DNA of 64,000 nt from Clostridiales bacterium (GCA_018729555.1 JAHHQG010000026.1:385329-449328), one strand, 5' to 3'. Numbered from the stretch's first letter, positions 48,566 to 58,358 are shown. Program-made: numbers and translations. The notes: generated by a model not told the origin, from the sequence alone.

Positions 48566-49236
48566 CGGGCTGGAGGGCCTTTCTCCTTCTCTTGCGCCGG
48601 GAGGCGGCCATCCAGGCGAGGCGGCCGGAGCTCCTTTCCCACTTCCTCCTCTACGGGTTTCTTTTGGCCCTCATCTTCAGCCTGGCGGTGGACCCGGTGG
48701 AAAGGGACCCGCGGCCCTTGGCGGCGGGGCTCTTATGGCTGAGCTACATCTTTGCGGCCCTCCAGGGCTTTTCCCGCACCCTCGCCCGGGAGCGGGCAGG
48801 GGGCGCCCTGGAGGGGCTGCGGATCCTTCCCCTTCCGCCGGCTGCCCTCTACTACGCCAAGGTGGCGGCCGGATGGCTGGCCCTTCTCCTCAGCCAGCTG
48901 GCGGTGACCCCTCTCTTTCTGGTGTGGATCCGCTTCGGGGTACCGAAGGCGCCCTTCCTGTTCGTCCTTTCTATGGCTTTGGGGAGCTTGGGGGTGGCGG
49001 CCCTTTTGGTCTTCATCAGCACGTTTACGTCCGGCTTGCGGGCGGGGGCGGGCCTTTTGCCCTTTGTGGCCCTCCCCCTCCTGGCCCCCCTCCTCATGGC
49101 GGCCACCCGGCTGACGGCCGGCGCCCTGACGGGGGATCTTTCCGAAGCGGGAGCTTGGCTGAAGGTCCTTTTCAGTTACGATATAGTGTTTTTGGTCCTT
49201 TTGGGGTGGGCATTCCCCTGGGCCTTGGAGGAGTGA
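48562..49236 (+). CDS. ccmB: heme exporter protein CcmB
   Basis: RREAAIQARRPELLSHFLLYGFLLALIFSLAVDP; multi-TM. Confidence 0.85.
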   Translation: MTGWRAFLLLLRREAAIQARRPELLSHFLLYGFLLALIFSLAVDPVERDPRPLAAGLLWLSYIFAALQGFSRTLARERAGGALEGLRILPLPPAALYYAKVAAGWLALLLSQLAVTPLFLVWIRFGVPKAPFLFVLSMALGSLGVAALLVFISTFTSGLRAGAGLLPFVALPLLAPLLMAATRLTAGALTGDLSEAGAWLKVLFSYDIVFLVLLGWAFPWALEE

Positions 49237-49240
49237 GGTT

Positions 49241-49888
49241 TTGCGGACGCTGGGATGGTGGACCTACGGGATGGTGGCCCTGGCTCTCCTTCTGGCCTTC
49301 CTCTATGCGCCGCCCGAGGCCGTGATGGGGGAAACGGTGCGGTTCCTCTACTTTCACGTGGGGAGCGCCTGGATCGCCTTCCTGGCTTTCGGGGTGACGG
49401 CCCTGGCCAGCATCCTCTTCCTCTGGCAGCGCCGTTTCCTCTACGACCATTGGGCGGCGGCCTCGGCGGAGGTGGGGGTCCTCTTCACCTCCATCACCCT
49501 CCTCACCGGGATGTTCTGGGCCCGCTCGGTGTGGAACGTATGGTGGCGGTGGGAACCCCGTCTCACCAGCACCCTCATCCTCTGGTTCATCTTCGTGGCC
49601 TACCTCCTGGTTCGCTCCGCCATCGAGGATCGCCAGCGGAGGGGTGGGGTGGCAGCGGTGGTAGGGCTGGTGGGGTTTGCCAACGTGCCCCTGGTCTACC
49701 TGGCCTCCCGCCTGTGGGGAGGGTTTCACCCGGCGGGGGCTCACCTGGAAGGCCGCATGGTGGTGGCCCTTTTGGCCAGCGTCCTGGCCTTCACCTTCCT
49801 CTACGGGTACCTCTTCACCCTGGCCCTCAGGGTGCGGCGCCTGGAGGAGCGGGCCAACCAGCTCTATTGGGGAGGCGACGATCCTTGA
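49241..49888 (+). CDS. ccmC: cytochrome c biogenesis protein CcmC/CcsA family
   Basis: VRFLYFHVGSAWIAFLAFGVTA; SVWNVWWRWEPRLTSTLILWF (WWD-like domain). Confidence 0.9.
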   Translation: MRTLGWWTYGMVALALLLAFLYAPPEAVMGETVRFLYFHVGSAWIAFLAFGVTALASILFLWQRRFLYDHWAAASAEVGVLFTSITLLTGMFWARSVWNVWWRWEPRLTSTLILWFIFVAYLLVRSAIEDRQRRGGVAAVVGLVGFANVPLVYLASRLWGGFHPAGAHLEGRMVVALLASVLAFTFLYGYLFTLALRVRRLEERANQLYWGGDDP

Positions 49889-50019
49889 CCTATCTGGTGG
49901 CCGGTTACCTTGTGATCTGGACCCTCATCTTCGGCTACACCTTGCTCCTCGGCCGGCGGCTCAGTGAAGCGGAAAAGCGCATCGCCCGCCTGGAGAAAGA
50001 GGGGAAGGGGCGCAGTTAG
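49885..50019 (+). CDS. CcmD-like small membrane protein (44 aa, TTG start)
   Basis: LTYLVAGYLVIWTLIFGYTLLLGRRLSEAEKRIARLEKE; single TM, overlaps ccmC. Confidence 0.7.
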   Translation: MTYLVAGYLVIWTLIFGYTLLLGRRLSEAEKRIARLEKEGKGRS

Positions 50020-50093
50020 GCCCTTCGTTCCTTGACGGGCCTTTTCCCTTCCCCGTAAGGTTACGGGTAGCAGTAGAAGCGGAGGTAACGCGC

Positions 50094-50615
50094 ATGGCGA
50101 AAGACCCTACGGTAGCGCCTTCTTCGGGAGGCGAGGAAAAGCATCCTCTGGCGGACTGGCTGGAGGGCTGGACGCCTCAAGAGGTGACCCGCCGCAAGTT
50201 CATGTCCATCTCTATGTGGACCATCGGGGGGCTCATCGCTTTGGCCTACGGCGGGCTCGGCCTCAAGTTCCTCTGGCCGCCTTCCCAGACCAACGTGCCC
50301 CTGGAGGAGGTGGGCACCTCCGATGAGTTCAAGGTGGGGGATCCCCCCGTCCTCAAGGTGACCCAAAACCAGGGTTCCGAAGGGGGAGCGTGGATCGTCC
50401 GCCTGGAGAAGGAAGGGCTCGTGGCCTACGATATGCACTGCACCCACCTGGAGTGCCCCTACACCTGGGTGGGGAACCAGTTCGCCTGCCCTTGCCACGG
50501 CAGCACCTTTGACATCTACGGCAATGTCACCCACCCGCCGGCTCCCCGTCCCTTGAGGCGCCGCCTGGTGGTGGAGAAGGACGGCAAAGTCTACGTAGGG
50601 GGGATCATCTCTTGA
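50094..50615 (+). CDS. qcrA: Rieske 2Fe-2S protein of the cytochrome bc complex
   Basis: CTHLECPYTWVGNQFACPCHGSTFD. Confidence 0.95.
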   Translation: MAKDPTVAPSSGGEEKHPLADWLEGWTPQEVTRRKFMSISMWTIGGLIALAYGGLGLKFLWPPSQTNVPLEEVGTSDEFKVGDPPVLKVTQNQGSEGGAWIVRLEKEGLVAYDMHCTHLECPYTWVGNQFACPCHGSTFDIYGNVTHPPAPRPLRRRLVVEKDGKVYVGGIIS

Positions 50616-52051
50616 CCGTGTGGCAGCGCCTCTTCCGTTGGGTGGATGAACGGCTGTCCATCAAGGACGATATGACGGAAGCCCTCTATCACCCCGTGCC
50701 CCGCCGGGAGAGCTACCTGGACTACTTGGGCTTTGCCGCCGTCTTCGTCTTCATCAACCAGTTCATCACCGGCATCCTCCTGGCCACCGTCTACGCCCCC
50801 AGCCTGGCCCTCACCTCCGACGGCCTCCCCTACGCTTACCACAGCATGAAGGTCCTCATGTCGGAGCCCTGGGGCTATTTCATCCGCAGCCTCCACTACT
50901 GGGGCGCCAGCTTCATGGTGGTGGTGGTCTTCCTCCACATGCTTCGGGTCTTCTACATCGGCGCCTACAAGAAGCCCCGGGAGCTCAACTGGATGCTGGG
51001 GGTCCTCCTCCTGGTGACGGTTTTGGCCTTCGCCTTCACGGGATACCTCCTCCCGTGGGACCAGGAGGCTTACTGGGCCACCATGGTGGGGACGGCCATG
51101 GTGGGCTATGCCCCCCTCCTCGGCGATTGGCTGACGGGGATCCTTCGCGGCAGCGAGTTTTTGACCCAGGCCACCATCTCCCGGTTCTTCTCCATCCACG
51201 TGCTGGTTTTGCCCATCACGCTGGTCCTCCTGATGGCCGCCCACATCGGCCTCGTGTTCCGGGTGGGGGTGACGGAAGCCGACCGGGCCCTCCCCCCTGG
51301 GTGGCGCAAGAAGCACGTGAAGGGGACGGTGGATATCCCCAAGGGTATGGTGCCCTTCTACCCCTACGGGACCTTCGGCATGATGGTCACCGTCCTGGTG
51401 ACGATGCTGGCCCTTTTCACCGTGGCCTATTTCTATCTCCCGGAGATCCAGGCTCCCGCCGATCCCCTCAACCGGGACCACTATGAGCCCAAGCCGCCCT
51501 GGTACTTCATGTTCCTCTACCAGTTCCTGAAGTTCGTGCCGGGCTACTACTGGGCGCAGGTGGTGGCCATCGTCATCATCCCCCTGGCGGCCATCCTCTT
51601 CCTCTTCTTCCTGCCCGTCCTCGACAAGAACCCCAGCCATGAACCCCGCCGCCGGCCGGTGGCCCTTTCCGCCATGGCCTCGGTGGTGGTCCTTCTGGTG
51701 GGCCTCACCTACATGGGGCAAAAGTCCACCGTCATCCCTCCCACGCAGGAGGTGGTGGCCCAGGCCAAGTGGAGCGACGTATCCAAGATCTTTCAAGCCT
51801 ACTGCGCGTCCTGCCACATCGCCAGCACCTCGGGAGGCCTTAGCCTGGCCAGCTACGATGCCGTCATGAAGGGCGGCCAGAACGGGCCCATCATCGTGCC
51901 GGGAAAGCCGGAGGAAAGCCTCCTCTGGCTGGTCATCAACGGGGAGCCCAACCCGTACAACGTCCCGCCCATGCCCCTGGGTGGCCAGCCCATCCCCGCC
52001 ACGGCCCGCCAGACCATCGAGAACTGGATCAAGGACGGTGCGCCTAGGTGA
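50612..52051 (+). CDS. cytochrome b (b6 plus subunit IV) fused to a C-terminal cytochrome c domain
   Basis: TTG start; cytochrome b helices, DPLNRDHYEPKPPWYF, and CASCH heme c motif near the C-terminus. Confidence 0.9.
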   Translation: MTVWQRLFRWVDERLSIKDDMTEALYHPVPRRESYLDYLGFAAVFVFINQFITGILLATVYAPSLALTSDGLPYAYHSMKVLMSEPWGYFIRSLHYWGASFMVVVVFLHMLRVFYIGAYKKPRELNWMLGVLLLVTVLAFAFTGYLLPWDQEAYWATMVGTAMVGYAPLLGDWLTGILRGSEFLTQATISRFFSIHVLVLPITLVLLMAAHIGLVFRVGVTEADRALPPGWRKKHVKGTVDIPKGMVPFYPYGTFGMMVTVLVTMLALFTVAYFYLPEIQAPADPLNRDHYEPKPPWYFMFLYQFLKFVPGYYWAQVVAIVIIPLAAILFLFFLPVLDKNPSHEPRRRPVALSAMASVVVLLVGLTYMGQKSTVIPPTQEVVAQAKWSDVSKIFQAYCASCHIASTSGGLSLASYDAVMKGGQNGPIIVPGKPEESLLWLVINGEPNPYNVPPMPLGGQPIPATARQTIENWIKDGAPR

Positions 52052-52428
52052 GAAGGGCTCTCGCCCTCATGGTGTTCGTGGCGGCGGTGGGGGTATTGGC
52101 CTACTCGGCCTTCAGCGAGGCGGCCACCCGCTACTATGCCGTCGATGAGTGGGCGGCCCTTCCCGATGGGGAGAAGGCTCAGTTCGTCCGCCTGCAAGGG
52201 GAGATCCAGCCGGGTTCCATCCAGTGGAACCCGGCTCTTCCCGAGCTGCGCTTCGTTCTCTACCGGGGAAGCGCCGCCGTCCCCGTGGTCTACCGGGATG
52301 TAAAACCCGATGTCTTTCAGGAGGACATGGAAGCTGTGGTGGCGGGTCGCTGGGACGGCGGCGTCTTTGTGGCGACGGACCTTTCCGTCAAGTGTCCCTC
52401 CAAGTACGAGGCGGCACCGGGGAAGTGA
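52048..52428 (+). CDS. ccmE: CcmE heme chaperone, Cys (CXXXY) variant
   Basis: Signal anchor, OB-fold-like; VATDLSVKCPSKYEA. Confidence 0.75.
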   Translation: MRRALALMVFVAAVGVLAYSAFSEAATRYYAVDEWAALPDGEKAQFVRLQGEIQPGSIQWNPALPELRFVLYRGSAAVPVVYRDVKPDVFQEDMEAVVAGRWDGGVFVATDLSVKCPSKYEAAPGK

Positions 52429-53518
52429 GGAGGGCTGCCAGGCCGAAGGCGGCCCAGAGGGTGAGGGAGCCCCGGGGATCCTGGAGGGTGCTGTTGAAAA
52501 GGCCGTGGAAGGCGGCGGCCAGAAAGATGGCCTGAAAGGCCCGACCTTCGGGAGCAATCCCCTCCAACCGGCGGCTCAGGTGCACCCAGGGGTAGAGGGC
52601 CAGGAGAAGTCCGGGGAGGCCCAGCTCCGAAAGGAGCTGGAGGTAGGTTTGGTGGGCCCCGACACCGGCCCCTGAGAGGCGGGGAAACTGGCCCAGGCCC
52701 ACCCCCAAGGGGTGGCGGAGAAAGAGGCGCCAGGCAGCTTCCCAGAGGTTCAGGCGGGCCCGGAGGCTTTCAGAACCGGCCGTCCACCGCCGGCGGGCGG
52801 AGGGGATCAAGAGGCTGAGGGCCAAGGAAAGGGTTAGGCGCAAGAGGCCCTGCCGGCCGAGATAAAAGGCCCCCAAAAGGGCGCCTCCCCAGCCGGCGCG
52901 GGTGCCGGTGAGGAAGAGGGCCAATCCCAGGAGGATGGACAGGGAAAAGGGTCCCCTTCCGGGGAGGGATGAGGCCAGGAGGAGGGGCGGCAGGAGGAAT
53001 TGGGAGAGGGTGTTGGCATTGCCGAGGGTACCCCGCACCCGCTCCTCCGCCAGAAAGAGGGCCTGGCTGAGGGCCAGGAGGGCCTGGAGAAGGCCGGTCC
53101 AAAGAAAGAGGCTCTGGAGGTAGGAAAAGGAAAGGCCTCCCCGCCCGCTCCAGACGAAGGCCGCTGCCAAGACGGGTCCTTGGGCGGCCAGGAAGAACCG
53201 GCTGAAGGCTTCCTTTTGGGGGAGGGACAGGCTTCCCCCCAAAAGGGCCAGGAGGTAGAGGGCCAGGGAGGAGGCGGTGGGAAACCAGGGAGAGTGAGGT
53301 GGGGCCAGGCAGAGGACCCAAGACACAAAGGCGCTCGCGTAAATCGCCATTTCCCCTGTTAGATAGACATAACCATGCCAGGCGTAGTATGAGAAGAAGA
53401 GAGGCCCAGCCAAAAAGGCGAAGGCCAGGAGAATACCCAAAACGGCCTGGAGCCATCCGGGCGGCGAAGGAGACGGATGAAGCCTTGGCGGTGCAGCCTG
53501 AAGATCAGGCGGTGACAA
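52388..53518 (-). CDS. O-antigen ligase-like membrane protein
   Basis: Multi-TM; GTLGNANTLSQFLLPPLLLA, FLTGTRAGWGGALLGAF, HPLGVGLGQFP..AHQTYLQLLSELGLPGLLL. Confidence 0.78.
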   Translation of the reverse strand: MSPPDLQAAPPRLHPSPSPPGWLQAVLGILLAFAFLAGPLFFSYYAWHGYVYLTGEMAIYASAFVSWVLCLAPPHSPWFPTASSLALYLLALLGGSLSLPQKEAFSRFFLAAQGPVLAAAFVWSGRGGLSFSYLQSLFLWTGLLQALLALSQALFLAEERVRGTLGNANTLSQFLLPPLLLASSLPGRGPFSLSILLGLALFLTGTRAGWGGALLGAFYLGRQGLLRLTLSLALSLLIPSARRRWTAGSESLRARLNLWEAAWRLFLRHPLGVGLGQFPRLSGAGVGAHQTYLQLLSELGLPGLLLALYPWVHLSRRLEGIAPEGRAFQAIFLAAAFHGLFNSTLQDPRGSLTLWAAFGLAALLTSPVPPRTWRDT

Positions 53519-54771
53519 AAGAACGCAACCCCTATCGCATTGTGCAGGCCCTTTTGAAAGAGGCCGTCCAAACCTTGGGCCTTCCCTACGATGTCTATGA
53601 GATCCTCAGCTATCCTCATCGCTTTGTGGAAGTCAACATCCCCGTCCGGCGGGACAACGGCCAGCTACAGGTCTTCACCGGCTACCGGGCCCAGCACACC
53701 CACGTCCTGGGGCCGGCCAAGGGCGGCATCCGCTTCCATCCCGGGGTGACGGCCGATGAGGTGAAGGCCCTCGCCATGTGGATGAGCTTCAAGACGGCCG
53801 TGGCGGGCCTTCCCTTCGGAGGGGCCAAGGGCGGGGTGGTGGTGGATCCCCGGCAGCTCTCCCTGCGGGAGCTGGAGGAGCTGGCCCGGGGGTACATCCG
53901 GGGCCTGGCGGAATACCTGGGTCCCCATATCGACATTCCGGCCCCTGACGTGGGCACCAACGAGCGGATCATGGGCTGGATGATGGACGAGTACGAGCGG
54001 GTGGTGCGGCGGAACGATCCGGGGGTTTTGACGGGGAAACCCCTCATCCTAGGCGGCTCCTACGGGCGGGCGGAGGCCACGGGGAGGGGCGTGGTCCTCT
54101 GCATCAACGAGGCGGCGGAACGGCTGGGGATGAAGCTTCGCCAGGCGACGGTGGCCATCCAGGGGTTTGGGAACGTGGGGGGCCACACGGCCCGCCTCCT
54201 CCACGCCATGGGCGTCAAGGTGGTGGCGGTGGTGGACATCGAAGGTGGCCTCTACGACCCCGAGGGCCTGGACATCCCCGGCCTCCTGGAGCATGCCGCC
54301 CGGCGGGGGAGCGTGGCGGGGTTCCCCCAAGGGGATCCCATCACCTCCAAGGAGCTTTTCCAGCTGGATGTGGACGTGGTGGTGCCGGCGGCCCTGGAGA
54401 ACCAGATCGATGCCGAGGTGGCCCAGGGGATGCGCTGCCGCATCGTGGCGGAGGCGGCCAACGGACCCACCACTCCCGATGGGGACGCCGTCCTCAAGGA
54501 GAAGGGCATCTTCGTCATCCCCGACATCCTCTGCAACTCGGGCGGGGTGACCGTCTCCTACTTCGAATGGGTGCAAAACCTCACCCAGTATTACTGGGGT
54601 GAAGAGGAGATCAGCCAGCGGCTGGCCCGGCAGATGAAAAACGCCTTTGCTCGGGTCTTTTCCATGCACCGGGAGATGCAGACCGATATGCGCCACGCGG
54701 CTTACCTCGTGGCGGTGCGCCAGCTGGCCCAGGCCATGGCCGCCCGCGGGATGATCCCGCCCATCGGGTGA
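53491..54771 (+). CDS. glutamate dehydrogenase
   Basis: GPAKGGIRFHPGVTADEVKALAMWMSFKTAVAGLPFGGAKGG; start uncertain (GTG 53491 or TTG 53485). Confidence 0.95.
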   Translation: MQPEDQAVTKERNPYRIVQALLKEAVQTLGLPYDVYEILSYPHRFVEVNIPVRRDNGQLQVFTGYRAQHTHVLGPAKGGIRFHPGVTADEVKALAMWMSFKTAVAGLPFGGAKGGVVVDPRQLSLRELEELARGYIRGLAEYLGPHIDIPAPDVGTNERIMGWMMDEYERVVRRNDPGVLTGKPLILGGSYGRAEATGRGVVLCINEAAERLGMKLRQATVAIQGFGNVGGHTARLLHAMGVKVVAVVDIEGGLYDPEGLDIPGLLEHAARRGSVAGFPQGDPITSKELFQLDVDVVVPAALENQIDAEVAQGMRCRIVAEAANGPTTPDGDAVLKEKGIFVIPDILCNSGGVTVSYFEWVQNLTQYYWGEEEISQRLARQMKNAFARVFSMHREMQTDMRHAAYLVAVRQLAQAMAARGMIPPIG

Positions 54772-54772
54772 G

Positions 54773-55078
54773 TTAAAAGATGCGCCGGGATCGCTGGAGA
54801 TAGGTTAGGGCGCCCCAATAGAGGGCCAGCCCGGCTCCCATCACCAGGATCCCGGCGCCTACGCTGAGGTACCCGGCCCAGCGGAGCATCTGGAGGATGC
54901 GCTGGGCCAGGTCGGTGCTGACCACCCCCGGAAAGCTGATGATGAGAATGGACTGGGTGTAGACTTCCACGGCGCGGGCGAAGACCCAGTGCCCCACGAG
55001 AAAGGCCAGCACCAGGAGAAAGGCCATATAGAACAAGAGGGAATGGGGACCCCGCCGTCCCCAGCCTTGCCGGAACAC
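54773..55078 (-). CDS. small membrane protein
   Basis: Two hydrophobic segments. Confidence 0.5.
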   Translation of the reverse strand: MFRQGWGRRGPHSLLFYMAFLLVLAFLVGHWVFARAVEVYTQSILIISFPGVVSTDLAQRILQMLRWAGYLSVGAGILVMGAGLALYWGALTYLQRSRRIF

Positions 55079-55101
55079 CGCCGTGGCCTCCTGGCCACGG
55101 T

Positions 55102-55656
55102 TTATGTGGAGGGCCCGGTCACCTGTGCGGGCAAGAGGGGCCGCAGGGCCTGGAGGGCTTCTTGGGCCTGGCGCCAGGCGTCCTCCACGGCCTGCCAGTG
55201 GCGAAGGGCTCGTTCCGCGTGCCCTTCCATGGCCTGCACTTCTTTTTGGAGGGCCCGGCGGCGGTTCTCCAGCTCCTCCAGGTCCGCCAGAAGCTTCTCT
55301 TTCGCTTCCCGCGCTTCCGCTTCCGCCTGCCGGAGGATCTCCTCCCTGCGGTCCTGGGCTTCCTGGAGGATCTGGGCAGCCCGGCTTTCCGCCTGAGCCA
55401 GGGTGGCGGCCGCCTCCTTGCGGGTGGCCACAATGGCCTGGGCCAGCTCCTTTTCCATGGCCCGGTACTGGGCCAGCTCCTTCTCCAGCTCTTCCACCTT
55501 GGGGTCGGCTTCCGCCTTCCGGCTTTCCAGGCGGGCCACCTCTTCATCCCAGCGGCGGGCTAGCTCTTCGAGAAACCGGTCGACTTCGTCGGGGTCATAC
55601 CCGCGGAGCGTGCGGGTGAAGGTGCGGTTCAAGATCTCCAGGGACGTCCGGGACAC
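55102..55656 (-). CDS. DivIVA domain protein
   Basis: EILNRTFTRTLRGYDPDEVDRFLEELARRWDEE followed by a long coiled coil. Confidence 0.85.
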   Translation of the reverse strand: MSRTSLEILNRTFTRTLRGYDPDEVDRFLEELARRWDEEVARLESRKAEADPKVEELEKELAQYRAMEKELAQAIVATRKEAAATLAQAESRAAQILQEAQDRREEILRQAEAEAREAKEKLLADLEELENRRRALQKEVQAMEGHAERALRHWQAVEDAWRQAQEALQALRPLLPAQVTGPST

Positions 55657-56773
55657 CTTGGAACCTCCTTTCCGCCCGGGTGGCGGGAGCCAGGTGGGGC
55701 CAGGCCCATTCCACCAAAGGCTTTAGATGTTGCACCAGAGCTGGAGGCTGGCGCCGCCCAGCTAGGGGGCGCCCCTGCTCCAGGGAGCTGAGGGCCTCCC
55801 CGTCATAGGGGAGGTGGATGTCCACCCGCCGGCCCAAGGCTTCCGCCATGGCCCGGGGTGTCAGCTTCATGTCGGGGAGATGGCGGTTGGCGATGAGGAA
55901 CACCCGTTGGCCGGCCCCCAGCTCCGTCAGGCGGCGGAGCCGGCGGGCCGCCAGGGGAAGGGCCGAGGGGGTGGCCGGGAAGACGAGGGCCACCTTGTGG
56001 CCGCCTTGGAGAAGGGCGGCGCTGCGGCTGTCCCAGATGGGGGGGAGGTCCACCACTCCTGCGGGAAAGGCCGTCTGCAGCTGCTCCAGGGCCCAGACTA
56101 GCCGATGGCCTTCCTGCTCCTCCCAGAGGCCCAGGATTTCGGGCGACGGGTAGAGGGCTACGGGGAGCCCCGGGACCTTTAGGGCCGCCTCCTGGAGGAG
56201 CTGGGGCGGCCGAGGGGTCTTGGGGCCCTGGAGGAGATCGGCCAGGGTCGAGGAGGAAGGCACCTTGAGGTACTGGTGGAGGGCGCCGCCATCCAGGTCC
56301 AGGTCCACCAATAGAGCCGGCTGGCCCGCCAGGCGACCCGCCAGGATGGCGGTGTTGAGGGCCAAAAGGCTCTTCCCCACCCCGCCTTTGATGCCCGCCA
56401 TGAGGAGAAGCCCCGAGGAAGCCCCCTCCTCCTTGGGGAGGAGGTCCAAGTCCGTCAGAGCCTGACGGAGATCGGGGAGGGTGACGGGCCAGGTGAGGTA
56501 GTCGGAGGCGCCCCGAACCATGGCCTGGCGCAGGAGGTCCGGGGAGATCTCTTCCCCGAAGACCACCACGGGGGCCGGCGAGGGGAAGGGCGCCCGGGCC
56601 AGGAAGAGGTCCTTTTCCGCCAGGATGAGGTGAAGGTCTCCTGCGGAGCGGGGGAGGCTTTCCCCCCGGTGGATCTCGCTTCCGGGCAACAGGCGCTTTA
56701 GCAGCTGGCCCAGCTGGTCGGCCGCCTGGGGGTGGGTAGCGAGGATGGCCACTCTTACCGTATGCTTCTCCAT
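55595..56773 (-). CDS. CpaE/MinD-like P-loop ATPase with N-terminal receiver-like domain
   Basis: LLMAGIKGGVGKSLLALNTAILAGRL deviant Walker A; LLVDLDLDGG. Confidence 0.8.
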   Translation of the reverse strand: MEKHTVRVAILATHPQAADQLGQLLKRLLPGSEIHRGESLPRSAGDLHLILAEKDLFLARAPFPSPAPVVVFGEEISPDLLRQAMVRGASDYLTWPVTLPDLRQALTDLDLLPKEEGASSGLLLMAGIKGGVGKSLLALNTAILAGRLAGQPALLVDLDLDGGALHQYLKVPSSSTLADLLQGPKTPRPPQLLQEAALKVPGLPVALYPSPEILGLWEEQEGHRLVWALEQLQTAFPAGVVDLPPIWDSRSAALLQGGHKVALVFPATPSALPLAARRLRRLTELGAGQRVFLIANRHLPDMKLTPRAMAEALGRRVDIHLPYDGEALSSLEQGRPLAGRRQPPALVQHLKPLVEWAWPHLAPATRAERRFQGVPDVPGDLEPHLHPHAPRV

Positions 56774-56891
56774 GGTGCCTTTAAGTCTATTGGCGGATGG
56801 GCGGAAGCCATAGAGGCCAAAAAGCCCGCCAAAAAGTGACTTCTGTCCTGTTTTCTTCGCCGAGGGGGGTTACTCCGCGGACCGGCGCTGG

Positions 56892-58358
56892 GTGACGGCA
56901 GGTTTGATGATGAGCCTCTTTCTGGCGGCCATCGATGGTACCATCGTGGCCACCGCCATGCCCGCCATCGTGGGGGAGCTTCAGGGGTTTGGCCTCTACC
57001 CGTGGGTAGCCAGCCTCTACCTTCTGGTCTCCTCCGCCACGGTGCCCATCTACGGGAAATGGTCCGACATCCGGGGGCGACGGGAGGTGCTTTTCGGCGG
57101 GATCCTCCTCTTCCTTTTGGGTTCGGTCCTCTGCGGCTTTTCCCAGTCCATGGGCCAGCTCATTTTCTTCCGGGCCCTCCAGGGGTTGGGTGCAGGAGCC
57201 ATCATGCCCGTGACCCAGACCATCATTGGGGATATCTACAGCTACGAAGAGCGGGCCCGGATGCAAGGCTACTTCAGCAGCGTGTGGGGCATCAGCGCCT
57301 TGGTGGGTCCCGCCCTGGGAGGATTTCTCGTAACGGTCCTCTCCTGGCGCTGGGTGTTCTTGGTCAACCTTCCCGTCGGCCTGCTCGCCTTTTTCCTTCT
57401 CCTGCGGTTTTACGAAGACAAGGCCCCCCGCCACGGCCGCCGGGTGGACTACCTGGGCGCGGCCCTTTTGGCGACGGGCGTCTCCAGCCTGATGCTCTTT
57501 TTGCTCCAGGGGCGCCAGTGGGGGTGGACGTCTTTCCCGAGCCTCTTTTTGCTGGCCCTTTCCCTGGTGCTCCTCTTTCTCTTCGTCCTTCAGGAAAGGC
57601 GGTTTCCCGAGCCCCTCTTACCGGTGATCCTCTTCACCGAGAGGGTCATCTGGGTGTCCAACCTGGGAGGCCTTCTCATGGGGATGCTCATCGTCGCCAT
57701 CAGCTTTTCCCTCCCCATCTTCATGGTGGGAGCCCTGGGCCACTCCCCGGCCCTGGCAGGGACGGTGGTGGCGTCGGTCTCCATCGGCTGGCCCCTTTTC
57801 AGCACCATCAGCGGTAGGTTGGGTCTGCGGACGGGCTTTCGCTTTACGGCCATCCTGGGGACCCTCTTCACGGCCCTGGCGTCCCTTTGGCTTTACGGCA
57901 TCAGCCTTAGCACCTCGCCCCTCTACCTGGCCGCAGGGGCCTTTCTCATGGGGGCAGGTCTGGGCCTCTCCACCACCAGCTTCATCATCGAGATTCAGGC
58001 GGTGGCGCCCCCCCATCTTCGGGGGGTGGCCACCGCCAGCCAGCAGTTTGTCCGCCAGGTGGGTTCCGCCCTGGGTCTGGCCCTTATGGGGGCTGTCCTC
58101 TATTCTCTCTTCCTGAGCCACCTGGATACCGCCACCCTTCGGGCTCTGGGAGGCACCCAGGGCGCCCTTTCGGCGGTGGACCACCTCCTGGACGTGGCCC
58201 AGCCCCAGCCCCTTCCGGCCGGGATCGAAGGAAGCCTGGCCCAGGCCCTCTTGGTGGGCACCCGGGGGGTTTACCTCTTCACCCTGGCGGTGTCGTTGGC
58301 CGCCTTCCTGACGGTGCTCTTCTTTCCTCGGAGGAGAGGCAACGCCTCGGAAGGTTAA
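56892..58358 (+). CDS. MFS transporter, DHA2 (EmrB/QacA) family
   Basis: AAIDGTIVATAMPAIVGEL; YLLVSSATVPIYGKWSDIRGRREV. Confidence 0.92.
   Translation: MTAGLMMSLFLAAIDGTIVATAMPAIVGELQGFGLYPWVASLYLLVSSATVPIYGKWSDIRGRREVLFGGILLFLLGSVLCGFSQSMGQLIFFRALQGLGAGAIMPVTQTIIGDIYSYEERARMQGYFSSVWGISALVGPALGGFLVTVLSWRWVFLVNLPVGLLAFFLLLRFYEDKAPRHGRRVDYLGAALLATGVSSLMLFLLQGRQWGWTSFPSLFLLALSLVLLFLFVLQERRFPEPLLPVILFTERVIWVSNLGGLLMGMLIVAISFSLPIFMVGALGHSPALAGTVVASVSIGWPLFSTISGRLGLRTGFRFTAILGTLFTALASLWLYGISLSTSPLYLAAGAFLMGAGLGLSTTSFIIEIQAVAPPHLRGVATASQQFVRQVGSALGLALMGAVLYSLFLSHLDTATLRALGGTQGALSAVDHLLDVAQPQPLPAGIEGSLAQALLVGTRGVYLFTLAVSLAAFLTVLFFPRRRGNASEG

Noticed and set aside
50591-51817. 408-aa minus-strand ORF
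   Set aside because: Antisense to the cytochrome b/c gene; His/Asp/Gly-rich artefact.
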